Source: Vibrio penaeicida (GTDB lineage: Bacteria; Pseudomonadota; Gammaproteobacteria; Enterobacterales; Vibrionaceae). From it: a DNA stretch of 64,000 nt. Positions 10,061 through 18,887 of this stretch are shown here, in pieces (position 1 is the stretch's first letter; every line of letters starts with the position of its first letter). A program made the translations under genes and the position numbers. The notes beneath the pieces are model-generated. The model worked only from the letters and a program-made list of their open reading frames with translations, was not told the DNA's origin and did no database searches. The stretch spans positions 186,001-250,000 of the forward strand of contig NZ_AP025144.1 in assembly GCF_019977755.1 (NCBI RefSeq), read 5' to 3'.

Positions 10061-10233
10061 CAACCAAGAAAAATTCACTGATAAACAAGTTAGTTACCTG
10101 TTGGTGAAATTGTGGTCGCAGTCTGGGTTTTTTCCTCTATTCATGCCTTGGTTTTTTCAAAAAACGTGCTTGTGTATACAACGTCGCCAGATAACAAAGA
10201 GCGGCATTACACAAAAAATATGAGGATAATATT

Positions 10234-11568
10234 TTGAAAATAACAAGGAATATGGCCCTAGTCACAGCCATGCTTGCACCTATGGCATCCATAGGCGCAG
10301 AAGTACAAGGCGCCAGTTTTGAAATTTCACCACGCATTGTTGGTGGTGGTAACGCAAATACTGCTGACTGGGGATTCTATACCCAAATTGTTTCACGTTA
10401 CGGAAACCGTTCTTACTGTGGTGCGAGCTACTTAGGTGATGGTTACGTACTAACTGCTGCGCACTGTGTAGACGGGGACTCGCCATCTGGTATTGCTGTT
10501 AAAGTCGGTGGATTCATCTACAACGGAACAGATGGTCAGCGCGCTAACGTTAGTAAGATTTACATGCACCCTAACTACGACAAACGTACGTTTACAAACG
10601 ATATCGCCGTTTTGAAATTGACCAATGATCTCCCGTCTGCTGTGAAGGTAGAGATAGCGGATGGTTCTTTGAGTCAGTATGCAGGTATTGGTGATACATT
10701 AAGTGTTGCAGGGCTTGGTCGTACCTCTGAAGGAGGCAGCTCGCCTTATAAGCTACAATCTGTTGACGTTCCTCTGATTTCCGATGCGACGTGTCGAGCA
10801 GCTGGTGGAAGCTACACCAATGTAGGCAATGTTGCATTCTGTGCTGGTTTCTCTGCTGGTGGTAAGGATTCTTGTCAGGGTGATAGTGGTGGTCCAATTG
10901 TTGTCAATCGTTCTGGTGTGATAACTCAGTTGGGTATTGTAAGTTGGGGTATTGGTTGTGCGCGTCCTGGTAAGTATGGCGTTTATAGTGATATTGCTGC
11001 CTTACGCAGCTGGCTAGATACGGTCATTACCTCTAACCCTGGCGGCAGCTACGCCGTTGGATACACCAAGAACCAGACATTGTCTTCGTTTAAAGTCGGT
11101 GAAACGAAATCTCATACGTTTAGTATTAAAAATAACGGCACACAGTCGTTTACTTTGAACAACGTCCGCGCGGTAGCGTCCGGTGTCGCTACCTCAGTAG
11201 TTGTTGGTCGTGATACCTGTTCTCAAACAACGTTGACTGCAAACCAAAGCTGTCAGGTCGCTGTCGAATTTGGTGCAACTCAAGCGGGTCTAGCGAAGGC
11301 GCAGCTTTCCTTCTCAACGGATCAAGGTACAAGCACGTACCAAGCAAATGTGAGTGCAGATGCTACAACGGCTGGTGGTGGAGGTGGCAACTATGATCAC
11401 GTATACCCACAAAATATTGGCAGCTACACATTTGGTACAGTGGTTCTGGCTGAAGATGGCAATCGTTACCAATGCCTAGGGTTCCCTGGCGGACTTTGGT
11501 GCTCGGCTGGTGGGGCATACGCACCAGGTACAGGCTGGGCTTGGAATGATGCTTGGAGCAAGCTGTAA
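10234..11568 (+). CDS. Secreted trypsin-like serine protease with C-terminal chitin-binding-type module
   Basis: Predicted secreted endopeptidase. Signal peptide about residues 1-22; the activation-type site RIVGG begins near residue 34. The catalytic triad is in LTAAHC, NDIAVLKL and GDSGGP, and Asp six residues before the active serine (KDSCQGDS) predicts trypsin specificity for Arg/Lys. Residues about 280-375 form an immunoglobulin-like linker domain; the last 55 residues (from a GGGGG linker, with paired cysteines and several Trp/Tyr) resemble a CBM5/12 carbohydrate-binding module. The start is a TTG preceded by GAGGAT; an ATG at 10252 is an alternative. Type II secretion is the likely export route, inferred from the fold and the nearby gsp operon. 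Confidence 0.88.
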   Translation: MKITRNMALVTAMLAPMASIGAEVQGASFEISPRIVGGGNANTADWGFYTQIVSRYGNRSYCGASYLGDGYVLTAAHCVDGDSPSGIAVKVGGFIYNGTDGQRANVSKIYMHPNYDKRTFTNDIAVLKLTNDLPSAVKVEIADGSLSQYAGIGDTLSVAGLGRTSEGGSSPYKLQSVDVPLISDATCRAAGGSYTNVGNVAFCAGFSAGGKDSCQGDSGGPIVVNRSGVITQLGIVSWGIGCARPGKYGVYSDIAALRSWLDTVITSNPGGSYAVGYTKNQTLSSFKVGETKSHTFSIKNNGTQSFTLNNVRAVASGVATSVVVGRDTCSQTTLTANQSCQVAVEFGATQAGLAKAQLSFSTDQGTSTYQANVSADATTAGGGGGNYDHVYPQNIGSYTFGTVVLAEDGNRYQCLGFPGGLWCSAGGAYAPGTGWAWNDAWSKL

Positions 11569-11611
11569 TCGATGTGCTTTAAGTTTGCGGTAAAGCAACG
11601 CTAAACCAAAT

Positions 11612-11641
11612 AAAAAGCCGGGAATCATTATTCCCGGCTTT
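11612..11641. terminator. Bidirectional terminator between protease and nfuA
   Basis: AAAAGCCGGGAAT and ATTCCCGGCTTT around a short loop, A-rich on the left and T-rich on the right, so it can serve both converging genes. Confidence 0.88.
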
Positions 11642-11679
11642 CGTCTGTTTGATTCTTTCTACCTGCGGTGATTTAGTGC

Positions 11680-12267
11680 TTAGTAGTAAGAGTGTTCTCC
11701 TCGGTCGTGCTCAGTAGAGTCACGTACCGCTGTCAATTCACCTTCGAATTGAGCCAAGAGTTCTTTCTCAATCCCTTCTTTCAACGTGACATCAACCATG
11801 GAGCAACCGTTACAGCCGCCGCCAAACTGAACCAGTGCAACACCGCTTTCTGAAATTTCGATCAGACTTACGTGACCACCGTGCCCTGCCAGTTGAGGGT
11901 TAACCTGAGTTTGAATAGCGTATTCGACGCGTTCCATTAATGATGCGTCATCAGACACTTTACGCATTTTTGCATTCGGTGCTTTAAGCGTAAGCTGAGA
12001 CCCCATCTTATCTGTAACGAAGTCGATCTCTGCATCTTCAAGGAATGGTAGGCTGAGTTCGTCGACAAACGCAGAAAAGAGTTCAAATGTTAATTCAGTA
12101 TCGCTGGCTTCCACAGCTTCTGGTGGGCAGTAAGAAACGCCACACTCAGCGTTTTGCGTTCCTGGGTTTACCACAAAGACACGAATGTTTGTGCCTTCAG
12201 GTTGCTGCTCAAGCAATTTCCCAAAGTGAGATTGTGCGTTTTCCGTAATAGTAATTGTATTTGACAC
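11680..12267 (-). CDS. nfuA: Fe/S biogenesis protein NfuA
   Basis: Carrier that delivers [4Fe-4S] clusters to apoproteins, especially under stress. An N-terminal degenerate A-type domain (about residues 1-95, with CGVSYCPP) is followed by a C-terminal Nfu domain with the cluster-binding CxxC in [11 protein letters not shown] near residue 147. I place the start at the GTG at 12267 because it gives the conserved N-terminus MSNTITITE; a TTG two codons upstream is possible. Length 195 matches the family. Confidence 0.95.
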   Translation of the reverse strand: MSNTITITENAQSHFGKLLEQQPEGTNIRVFVVNPGTQNAECGVSYCPPEAVEASDTELTFELFSAFVDELSLPFLEDAEIDFVTDKMGSQLTLKAPNAKMRKVSDDASLMERVEYAIQTQVNPQLAGHGGHVSLIEISESGVALVQFGGGCNGCSMVDVTLKEGIEKELLAQFEGELTAVRDSTEHDRGEHSYY

Positions 12268-12357
12268 GACCAATACCCGAGTGATTTTGTAAACTATTTG
12301 ACCATTTTACCCCTGTCGATATTTCGATCCAGCTTTTTAAGTCATAACTTATTTACG

Positions 12358-13068
12358 TTAAGTCGGATCAGGGGTTCGGCATACGCAGTAAATATCGACC
12401 CTTTCTACCCCAACATCAAGTAGTAATTGGCATAATTGTCGGATAGTGCTGCCCGTCGTCACGACGTCATCAACAATCGCCATGTGTTTTGCCACACGAG
12501 AAGAATCGAGAGTGAATGCATTTCTTAGGTTGAGAAGGCGGGCTTTACGATCGAGCCCCTGTTGTGCGCGAGTGGACTTTATGCGTCTGAATATTTGATT
12601 GTCAAAGCGCTCGGTGACACCAAGGTGCTGGCACAATGATTTCGCTAGGTAATCGCTTTGATTGTAGCCTCGCCAAAGTTGCCGACGCCAATGGAGTGGA
12701 ACTGATGTAATAATCTCAGCAGGCTGAGAAATTTGCTCTGCAAGGAGATAGGTGAGATCTCCAGACAACCAGAATTGATGTTGATGTTTGAAGCTGTGAA
12801 TATAGTTCGATAATGGGGGCTGATAATCTCCCACACAATATAAGCGCCGCCATGGTGGAGGTGCTGAGAGGCATTGACCGCACTGCTCAACCGTATTGAG
12901 GGTGGGTAGCCCACATTGTAAACATCGGTGCTTTTCTCTCAGATCCTCTAAACAAGCGCCACACCATCTTGTTTTTGGTGTACTTTCCTCAATGTTCAGA
13001 CCACATGAAGGGCATTGAAGTTTAAAATGGTGGTGAATTTTAATTTTCAGCCAGTGGGAAAAAGCCAT
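12358..13068 (-). CDS. comF: ComF/GntX-family phosphoribosyltransferase-like protein
   Basis: Member of the ComF/GntX family, linked to use or uptake of external DNA in naturally competent bacteria such as Vibrio and Haemophilus; the exact reaction is not settled. N-terminal cysteines in CPSCGL, CGAC, CLQCG and CGQC form a zinc-ribbon-like region (about residues 19-65). The phosphoribosyltransferase motif VDDVVTTGST lies near residue 200. It is divergent from bioH, as in other gammaproteobacteria (gntX/bioH in E. coli), with a 79-nt shared promoter region. Confidence 0.9.
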   Translation of the reverse strand: MAFSHWLKIKIHHHFKLQCPSCGLNIEESTPKTRWCGACLEDLREKHRCLQCGLPTLNTVEQCGQCLSAPPPWRRLYCVGDYQPPLSNYIHSFKHQHQFWLSGDLTYLLAEQISQPAEIITSVPLHWRRQLWRGYNQSDYLAKSLCQHLGVTERFDNQIFRRIKSTRAQQGLDRKARLLNLRNAFTLDSSRVAKHMAIVDDVVTTGSTIRQLCQLLLDVGVERVDIYCVCRTPDPT

Positions 13069-13147
13069 ATAAAGTCTTTTGTATTCATTGGGTTGAGTAT
13101 CTTACTAAATACATTTGCTGTACGAAATACGTTTTAAGGGAAAAAGC

Positions 13148-13912
13148 ATGACAACATCGTTGTATTGGCAATCATTCGGGCAAGGTCCAGATCTGATATT
13201 GCTTCATGGATGGGGAATGAATGGTGCGGTTTGGCAGCAAACGGCAGAGCGCTTGGCTCGCCACTTTTCTGTCCACGTTGTGGATTTACCTGGGTACGGC
13301 CATAGCCACCAAGTTCATGCAAAAAATCTTGAAACAATAGCGGAGAGTATTCTGCAAGATGCGCCTGAAAAAGCCATTTGGGTCGGGTGGTCACTGGGTG
13401 GCTTAGTGGCAACCCACATAGCACTAAAGCACAGCGAAAGAGTCACTAAGTTGATCACGGTAGCCAGCTCGCCAAAATTTGCAGCCGAAAAGCCTTGGCG
13501 TGGCATTCAGCCTAATGTACTGACCTTATTTACAGAGCAGTTGGTTGAGGATTTCCAGCAAACTGTTGAACGTTTCATGGCACTCCAAGCTATGGGTAGC
13601 CCATCCGCTCGCCAAGATGTGAAGCAATTAAAACAAGCGGTGCTTTCACGTCCACTGCCCGATCCTAAGGTGCTACTAGCGGGGTTAGATATGTTAGCGA
13701 ATATTGATCTCCGCTCCGATGTCGCTGAGATTAAGGTGCCTTATCTGCGAGTATACGGGCGCTTGGACGGGCTGGTCCCCATTAAAGTTGCCAAAGACAT
13801 GCAAACATGGGCACCCAACAGTCATCAGCACACGTTTGAACAATCATCACACGCCCCTTTTATGACAGAGCTCGAACTGTTTTGTGAAAAGATCACCGAC
13901 TTCTGTAAATAA
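13148..13912 (+). CDS. bioH: Pimeloyl-ACP methyl ester carboxylesterase BioH
   Basis: Removes the methyl group from pimeloyl-ACP methyl ester, ending the BioC-BioH branch of biotin synthesis. Alpha/beta hydrolase with LLHGWGMN near residue 18, nucleophile serine in GWSLGG near 81, acid aspartate in GRLDGLV near 206 and histidine in SSHAPF near 234. I use the ATG at 13148, which has AAGGG upstream and the conserved MTTSLYWQ; an in-frame start 33 nt upstream would add eleven non-conserved residues. Length 254. Confidence 0.95.
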   Translation: MTTSLYWQSFGQGPDLILLHGWGMNGAVWQQTAERLARHFSVHVVDLPGYGHSHQVHAKNLETIAESILQDAPEKAIWVGWSLGGLVATHIALKHSERVTKLITVASSPKFAAEKPWRGIQPNVLTLFTEQLVEDFQQTVERFMALQAMGSPSARQDVKQLKQAVLSRPLPDPKVLLAGLDMLANIDLRSDVAEIKVPYLRVYGRLDGLVPIKVAKDMQTWAPNSHQHTFEQSSHAPFMTELELFCEKITDFCK

Positions 13913-14053
13913 ATTGAACAATCTGCCGTTATAAGTGTAAGCAGGCTAAACTGTAACCAGATTGGTTTTGCCATTGCCATTATTGGCAAGAGGTCGTGAG
14001 ACTCCTTATATGTACCTGTTTCACGGCAATGTTACCGTTGTGGGAGGTTTGTT

Positions 14054-14518
14054 ATGTTAGTGAACCCGACCAGTGCCAGCGTTCCGCTGATTGCCCCGTC
14101 GGTCAATATACAAACCGAACAAGTTGCACGAGACAATAAAGTCAAAGAGCCTATAGCACCCGCTACAGAATTGACCAAGTCGAGTGCAGAGCGAAAGGCA
14201 ACGCTAGAGGAAAGGCGTCGAAAACGTGCCGCTTGGAATGCAGAAGACCATCCCGACTACGAGTTGGATTCCGATGCTGAAACTGAGTATCACGAAGAGC
14301 CTATCGACAAGCTTGAACGGTTGTTTGATTTAATTGCACTGCAATCCTACAGTGCCCAGCAAGGAAAGGGGTATACCATCCGTTTCCGTTTGCCAGCCAG
14401 TGTGCTGAACGATGCGATTAATGAAGGTAAGATGGCGAAACGCCGCACCATTATTAAATACCATTATGGGCATTCTGTCGCGCCTCATACGCCTTCAGAA
14501 GTGATTGCGATTACTTAA
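14054..14518 (+). CDS. Conserved-looking hypothetical protein, 154 residues
   Basis: Not recognised as a named family. Strong SD GGGAGG seven bases before the ATG and a terminator 15 bases after the stop support a real gene. The first 50 residues are low-complexity and probably disordered; a highly charged stretch (ERKATLEERRRKRAAW) follows, then an acidic region near residues 75-90. The last 65 residues look folded (YTIRFRLPASVLNDAI). No signal peptide, membrane helix or cysteine is visible, so it is likely cytoplasmic. Confidence 0.75.
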   Translation: MLVNPTSASVPLIAPSVNIQTEQVARDNKVKEPIAPATELTKSSAERKATLEERRRKRAAWNAEDHPDYELDSDAETEYHEEPIDKLERLFDLIALQSYSAQQGKGYTIRFRLPASVLNDAINEGKMAKRRTIIKYHYGHSVAPHTPSEVIAIT

Positions 14519-14529
14519 ATCGCCAAATC

Positions 14530-14562
14530 AAAAAGACCACCGTTTAGGTGGTCTCTTTTTTT
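14530..14562 (+). terminator. Terminator after the 154-residue gene
   Basis: AAAAGACCACC, a five-base loop, GGTGGTC and a T-rich tail. The A-run on the left may let it also end plsB transcription from the other side. Confidence 0.85.
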
Positions 14563-14598
14563 AACTTTCTGATTGCTTTTTTACTTTCGAATTGCTTT

Positions 14599-17022
14599 TT
14601 AGCTTTCCGATTGCCGGCTTTCTTGTATGGTCAATTTAACTTCTGTTGGCAATAGCTTTGAAAGCGTTTCTGCCAGCTGCTTTGTCTTTTCCAAATCACA
14701 TTGTCCGTCTACATCCAAGTAGCCTTGCTCTTTTAGAGTACTAAACAGAGCGGCGAATACTCCTTTGTCAAAAAATTCTGGCGCGTTGATACCATGCAAA
14801 CGACCAAGCCTTTGTGCCACTTGTTGGCTGTGTTGCTCCAGTTCTGTTCTACCCAATTCAGGTGCCGCTACGAGTTGGGTAATGGCAATAGAATAACGCT
14901 GCAGTGTTTCCTGTATGGTTCTAGCGTATAAAATCAGAGACTGTATCCGGCATTGGCTTAAAGATACGTTTCCATCTTTTAAGGTAATCAGTTCTTGCCG
15001 AGTAAACTCTTCGATTGTCTGGGTAACCACGTCTCCGATATCACTTTCGTCATAATGGATAAACAGCTCTTTCTTTAAGAAAGGGTACAAGGTTGTTACC
15101 GAATCAATGATTGAGGACAGCTTGATATTTTCATGCTGAACAACCAGTTGAGCTATCAAAGAGGGGATAGCAAATAAGTGAATGATGTTATTACGGTAGT
15201 ACGTCATCAGAATGGACTGTTGGCGATCAAGGGAGATGATGTCGCCCATACTGTCGGGTTCAATGACAAATTTATCTAAGCTTATTGCATGATGAACCAA
15301 GTCTTCCGCATTGCTATCTGGTGTAGTGCTGGTGCAGGAATAAGGGACTTGGCGAAGTAACGCTAGGTAGCTGTCTATCTGCTGAACCAAAGTTTCGCGA
15401 GACAAAGCGCGTTGCCTAGATGCCGATAAGGCGAGAGCACACAAGGTTAGCGCATTAGTGGCCGCTGCTTTGTTTATGTGCGTCATCATTTTCTCAGCCA
15501 AATGGTTCACCACGGGTGTCATCCACTGAGGTTTAGGGCTGTTAACCGCATCAATGTCGTTTGTCCAATCTGGTACATGTTCGTTAAGGTATTGGTTCAG
15601 TGGAATAGGTTCACCAAAGTTCACATACCCCTGTCCAAAATTACGAAGTTTGCGCAACGTTTTCAGAACAAGACCCGCATTTTCTTTTTCTTTGCGTTTG
15701 CCTCTGAGTTCTTTTGCGTAGGTGGATACTTCCATAACATGTTCATAGCCAATATAGACAGGCACTAGAGTCACGGGGCGATTTAACCCTCGCAGCATTG
15801 CTTGAATCGTCATGGCTAACATGCCGGTTTTCGCTTGCAACAATCGCCCTGTTCGGGAGCGACCACCTTCACTGAAGTATTCAACGGAATACCCTTTGGC
15901 AAACAGTTCTGCAAGATATTCGCGGAAGATCGTGGAATACAGTTTATTGCCTTTAAAGCTGCGACGAATAAAGAACGCGCCTCCTCGGCGGAAGATAGGC
16001 CCTGCAGGGAAGAAGTTTAAATTGATTCCAGCGGCAATGTGTGGAGGAACCATCCCTTCTTGATACAACACATAGGACAAAAGCAAGTAATCCATATGGC
16101 TTCGATGACAAGGCACGTAAACAATTTCGTGACCATCCTGCGCCAGCTTTCGCACAGTGGAAGCGTTGTTGATACTTAGACCTTGGTAAAGTTTGTTCCA
16201 CAACCAACCTAAGAAGCGATCGCCGCGTTTAACCAATGAATAAGAAAAATCGGCGGCGATTTCATCCATGATCGCTTTGGCTTCTTTTTCGGCTTTTTCT
16301 TGGCTAATGTTTTTGCTTTTGACTTCGTCTGCGACCGCTTTTTTAATGGCTTCAGATTTCAATAAGCGTTGAAACAAAACTTGGCGATTAGGAAGGTTCG
16401 GACCTGACGCCGCCAATTTTTGGCGAGAAAAATGAATTCTAGCAACTCGTGTTAATTTGTGAGCGATTTCTTGGTCGGTACCGTGGCTATCTGCCATTGA
16501 ACGCAGCGAAACCACAGGGCTAAATCGCACGAGACAGTCTCGCCCTGAAAGCAGTAATGCTTTTGCTTTTTGAGGACCATTTAAACTTTCAAGGTACGGT
16601 TTTTGGTTCTCTTCTTTTCCTGGTTTTCGACCCCAAAGTACACTTACAGGCAGCACTTGCACATCTAAGTCACTGTCACTGTTATGCAAACCGAGTAGCT
16701 TCGTAAACAAATCAACGGACTCAGAGGGCGCATCGTGATCATTCTGAATCAACGTAGGTCGTGAAGAGGTAAACACAAAGCGTCCAAACGGCTGACCATT
16801 GATTTCCAGTGGGGTCAACGGATCGGGTAACCCCTGTTCTAGGGCATACCTTTGGAATGTCAGAAGGTCGACGTTAGAGCGAAACGGCAGTGCGTAAACG
16901 ATGGGTTTGGAAATATCGATTCCCAAATCTTCTACCGGATTCGATGGGATAGTTGTCCCTTTTACCAATACCGACAAAGGTAACTTCATCAAAGTTCTAG
17001 AAAGAGATTGTCCAGAAGACAT
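14599..17022 (-). CDS. plsB: Glycerol-3-phosphate 1-O-acyltransferase PlsB
   Basis: Membrane-associated enzyme that acylates position 1 of glycerol 3-phosphate, the first step of phospholipid synthesis. Acyltransferase motif I HRSHMD and the following motifs ([10 protein letters not shown], then [10 protein letters not shown]) are intact in the middle of the protein. I choose the ATG at 17022, giving MSSGQSLSR and 807 residues, exactly the E. coli length; an ATG at 17043 adds seven residues. SD-like TTGAGG lies upstream. It is divergent from lexA, as in E. coli. Confidence 0.95.
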   Translation of the reverse strand: MSSGQSLSRTLMKLPLSVLVKGTTIPSNPVEDLGIDISKPIVYALPFRSNVDLLTFQRYALEQGLPDPLTPLEINGQPFGRFVFTSSRPTLIQNDHDAPSESVDLFTKLLGLHNSDSDLDVQVLPVSVLWGRKPGKEENQKPYLESLNGPQKAKALLLSGRDCLVRFSPVVSLRSMADSHGTDQEIAHKLTRVARIHFSRQKLAASGPNLPNRQVLFQRLLKSEAIKKAVADEVKSKNISQEKAEKEAKAIMDEIAADFSYSLVKRGDRFLGWLWNKLYQGLSINNASTVRKLAQDGHEIVYVPCHRSHMDYLLLSYVLYQEGMVPPHIAAGINLNFFPAGPIFRRGGAFFIRRSFKGNKLYSTIFREYLAELFAKGYSVEYFSEGGRSRTGRLLQAKTGMLAMTIQAMLRGLNRPVTLVPVYIGYEHVMEVSTYAKELRGKRKEKENAGLVLKTLRKLRNFGQGYVNFGEPIPLNQYLNEHVPDWTNDIDAVNSPKPQWMTPVVNHLAEKMMTHINKAAATNALTLCALALSASRQRALSRETLVQQIDSYLALLRQVPYSCTSTTPDSNAEDLVHHAISLDKFVIEPDSMGDIISLDRQQSILMTYYRNNIIHLFAIPSLIAQLVVQHENIKLSSIIDSVTTLYPFLKKELFIHYDESDIGDVVTQTIEEFTRQELITLKDGNVSLSQCRIQSLILYARTIQETLQRYSIAITQLVAAPELGRTELEQHSQQVAQRLGRLHGINAPEFFDKGVFAALFSTLKEQGYLDVDGQCDLEKTKQLAETLSKLLPTEVKLTIQESRQSES

Positions 17023-17295
17023 AGCGAATGTTTGCCTCAACATGTTTGTTTCGATGGCGAGTTGTTTAAAACATCACCACTTGATTAATTGCGCTGCAAG
17101 GATAGCAGAAACTGGTCTAACCTTTTATTCAAATTTGCCACTATCTCTAAAGCGCTACATCGGCTCGCATCAATGAAACGGAGATGAATTGAGCTCTTAT
17201 TTCGCAAAGCATATCGAAGGCAGATGGACATAGCATGAACCCAAAACAACAAACCCGTTAAAAAATAGACAATTGTCTTTGATTTCGTTGATTTA

Positions 17296-17331
17296 CTGGA
17301 TATACTCACAGTTAACTGTATAAAAAGACAG
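17296..17331 (+). promoter_or_regulatory. Two LexA (SOS) boxes upstream of lexA
   Basis: Box 1 CTGGATATACTCACAG at 17296-17311 (one departure from the CTGT-N8-ACAG core) and box 2 CTGTATAAAAAGACAG at 17316-17331 (perfect core), spaced by 20 bp. E. coli lexA has the same double-box layout. They predict autorepression of lexA, with possible effects on the divergent plsB. Confidence 0.93.
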
Positions 17332-17338
17332 GTGGATC

Positions 17339-17953
17339 ATGAAGCCATTAACGCCGCGCCAACAACAAGTTTTCGATTTAATCAAAGATAAGATCGATGT
17401 ATCCGGTATGCCACCCACTCGTGCAGAAATTGCCCGTGAGTTGGGTTTCCGTTCTGCCAATGCAGCAGAAGAACATTTAAAAGCTCTTGCCAGAAAAGAA
17501 GTGATCGAGATTATCCCCGGCGCTTCACGCGGTATCCGAATTCTTCTAGAAGATGAAGAAGAAGACGGTTTACCTTTGATTGGTCAGGTTGCAGCAGGTG
17601 AGCCTATTCTGGCTCAAGAACACGTTGAAACACATTACCAAGTTGATCCTGCCATGTTTAAACCGCAAGCTGATTTTTTGCTTCGTGTTAACGGTATGAG
17701 CATGAAAGATATTGGCATTATGGATGGCGATTTGTTGGCTGTTCATAAAACCTCAGATGTGCGTGATGGACAGGTTGTTGTTGCTAGAGTCGATGAAGAC
17801 GTGACAGTTAAGCGTCTTGAGCGTAAAGGCTCTACGGTTCTGCTTCATGCTGAAAATGAAGAGTTTGAACCGATCAAAGTCGATCTCACCTCGCAGCATT
17901 TAGCGATTGAAGGTATTGCCGTTGGTGTGATCAGAAATGCAGATTGGATGTAA
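17339..17953 (+). CDS. lexA: SOS repressor LexA
   Basis: Represses DNA-damage genes and cleaves itself when RecA is activated. N-terminal winged helix about residues 1-70, self-cleavage site Ala-Gly in QVAAGEP near 84, catalytic serine in NGMSMKD near 121 and lysine in VTVKRL near 158. Length 204 is standard. SD AGGTGG precedes the ATG. Confidence 0.97.
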   Translation: MKPLTPRQQQVFDLIKDKIDVSGMPPTRAEIARELGFRSANAAEEHLKALARKEVIEIIPGASRGIRILLEDEEEDGLPLIGQVAAGEPILAQEHVETHYQVDPAMFKPQADFLLRVNGMSMKDIGIMDGDLLAVHKTSDVRDGQVVVARVDEDVTVKRLERKGSTVLLHAENEEFEPIKVDLTSQHLAIEGIAVGVIRNADWM

Positions 17954-17973
17954 TTAAATTTTGCATTATTAAA

Positions 17974-17988
17974 TGATAGTCATTATCA
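17974..17988 (+). promoter_or_regulatory. Fur box (7-1-7) upstream of the methyltransferase
   Basis: TGATAGTCATTATCA matches the 7-1-7 Fur consensus TGATAATCATTATCA at 14 of 15 positions. It sits in the 57-nt gap after lexA, about 29-43 nt upstream of the next start codon, where Fur would block transcription when iron is plentiful. Confidence 0.8.
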
Positions 17989-18016
17989 TCTAGCTATTAT
18001 TGTAGGGAAGATGATA

Positions 18017-18832
18017 ATGACACAACCTCACTTCAAACGACCTAAATCTCACTACCAGATTCCAGCGAATCTGCTTCAGCCTATGTGGTTGCGGAGCAGA
18101 GAAAGCTTGGTTGACGATGGATTGGTTTACGATCCTATTGCGGCTAGTGCTTGTAAGCGTTGTGAGTTAGCACCTGAGTGTTTGTCTGGCGATGTTGATC
18201 AGAAGCAACTTCTGAATGCCACTCTAACCCAGCTGTGTGATGAAAGAGTGAAAAGCTTTTTGATGGATAACCCTGAAGCTTGGATCTTGAACGTTGGGGC
18301 TGGATTGGATACCCGTTTCTACCGCTTAGATAACGGTCGTTGTCATTGGCTGGAACTGGATATCAGCGAAAATTTACTCTGGCGACAAAAGCTCTTTCAT
18401 CCAAGTGAGCGTTACCAATTACGATGCGGCAGCGTAGTTGATACCGACTGGCTTAACGATTTACCTGTTCCCGAATCTTCCCCTGTTCTTATTGTCTGTG
18501 AACATGCACTCCTTGATTGCGACGAATCTCAAGTTGCTCAGTTTATTAGAACATTGGGTCGTCGATTTATTCATGCTCAAGCGTGTTTTGTTTTGGCGGG
18601 GGACTTAGCGAATTCTCATTGGGGTAAAAAACTCGGTGGAGGCGGTTACAAACACGCAATCAGCCGACCTAAAGAGAAATTGCTTAACTGGCTTCCTTGG
18701 TATCAATGGGTTACGGTCCATTCACCTATGGATAAAAACTGCAGTCGATGGAAACGCTGGCAACGTTGGCTATCAAAAATGTCCTTCTTCAAGCACCGAG
18801 TGACCCCTGTCCTTCTGCACATGCGATGGTGA
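18017..18832 (+). CDS. SAM-dependent methyltransferase, leucine carboxyl methyltransferase (PF04072-like) fold
   Basis: Predicted class I methyltransferase; substrate unknown. The SAM motif is ILNVGAGLDTRFYRL near residues 92-106, followed by the acidic ELD that binds the ribose, the arrangement seen in the LCM/PPM family. I use the ATG at 18017, eight bases from TAGGGA; the ATG at 18011 is too close to it. A cysteine cluster CxxCx5C near residues 46-55 (CKRCELAPEC) is unusual for the family and could bind metal. A near-perfect Fur box lies upstream, so expression should rise in iron starvation. dinF follows 55 nt later, possibly cotranscribed. Confidence 0.8.
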   Translation: MTQPHFKRPKSHYQIPANLLQPMWLRSRESLVDDGLVYDPIAASACKRCELAPECLSGDVDQKQLLNATLTQLCDERVKSFLMDNPEAWILNVGAGLDTRFYRLDNGRCHWLELDISENLLWRQKLFHPSERYQLRCGSVVDTDWLNDLPVPESSPVLIVCEHALLDCDESQVAQFIRTLGRRFIHAQACFVLAGDLANSHWGKKLGGGGYKHAISRPKEKLLNWLPWYQWVTVHSPMDKNCSRWKRWQRWLSKMSFFKHRVTPVLLHMRW

Positions 18833-18856
18833 TTGATTAATCAATCGCTAAACGCT

Positions 18857-18883
18857 AACCTCGACGCCATAATTGTCGAGGTT
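18857..18883 (+). promoter_or_regulatory. Hairpin that sequesters the dinF ribosome-binding site
   Basis: Perfect 9-bp arms AACCTCGAC and GTCGAGGTT around a 9-base loop. The right arm contains GAGG, the SD for the GTG start at 18888. No T-tract follows, so a terminator is unlikely. Confidence 0.6.
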
Positions 18884-18887
18884 CCAC

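Noticed and set aside
13913..14053. Sigma-54-like site (TGGCA...) upstream of the 154-residue gene
   Set aside because: The downstream GC element is missing at the required spacing.
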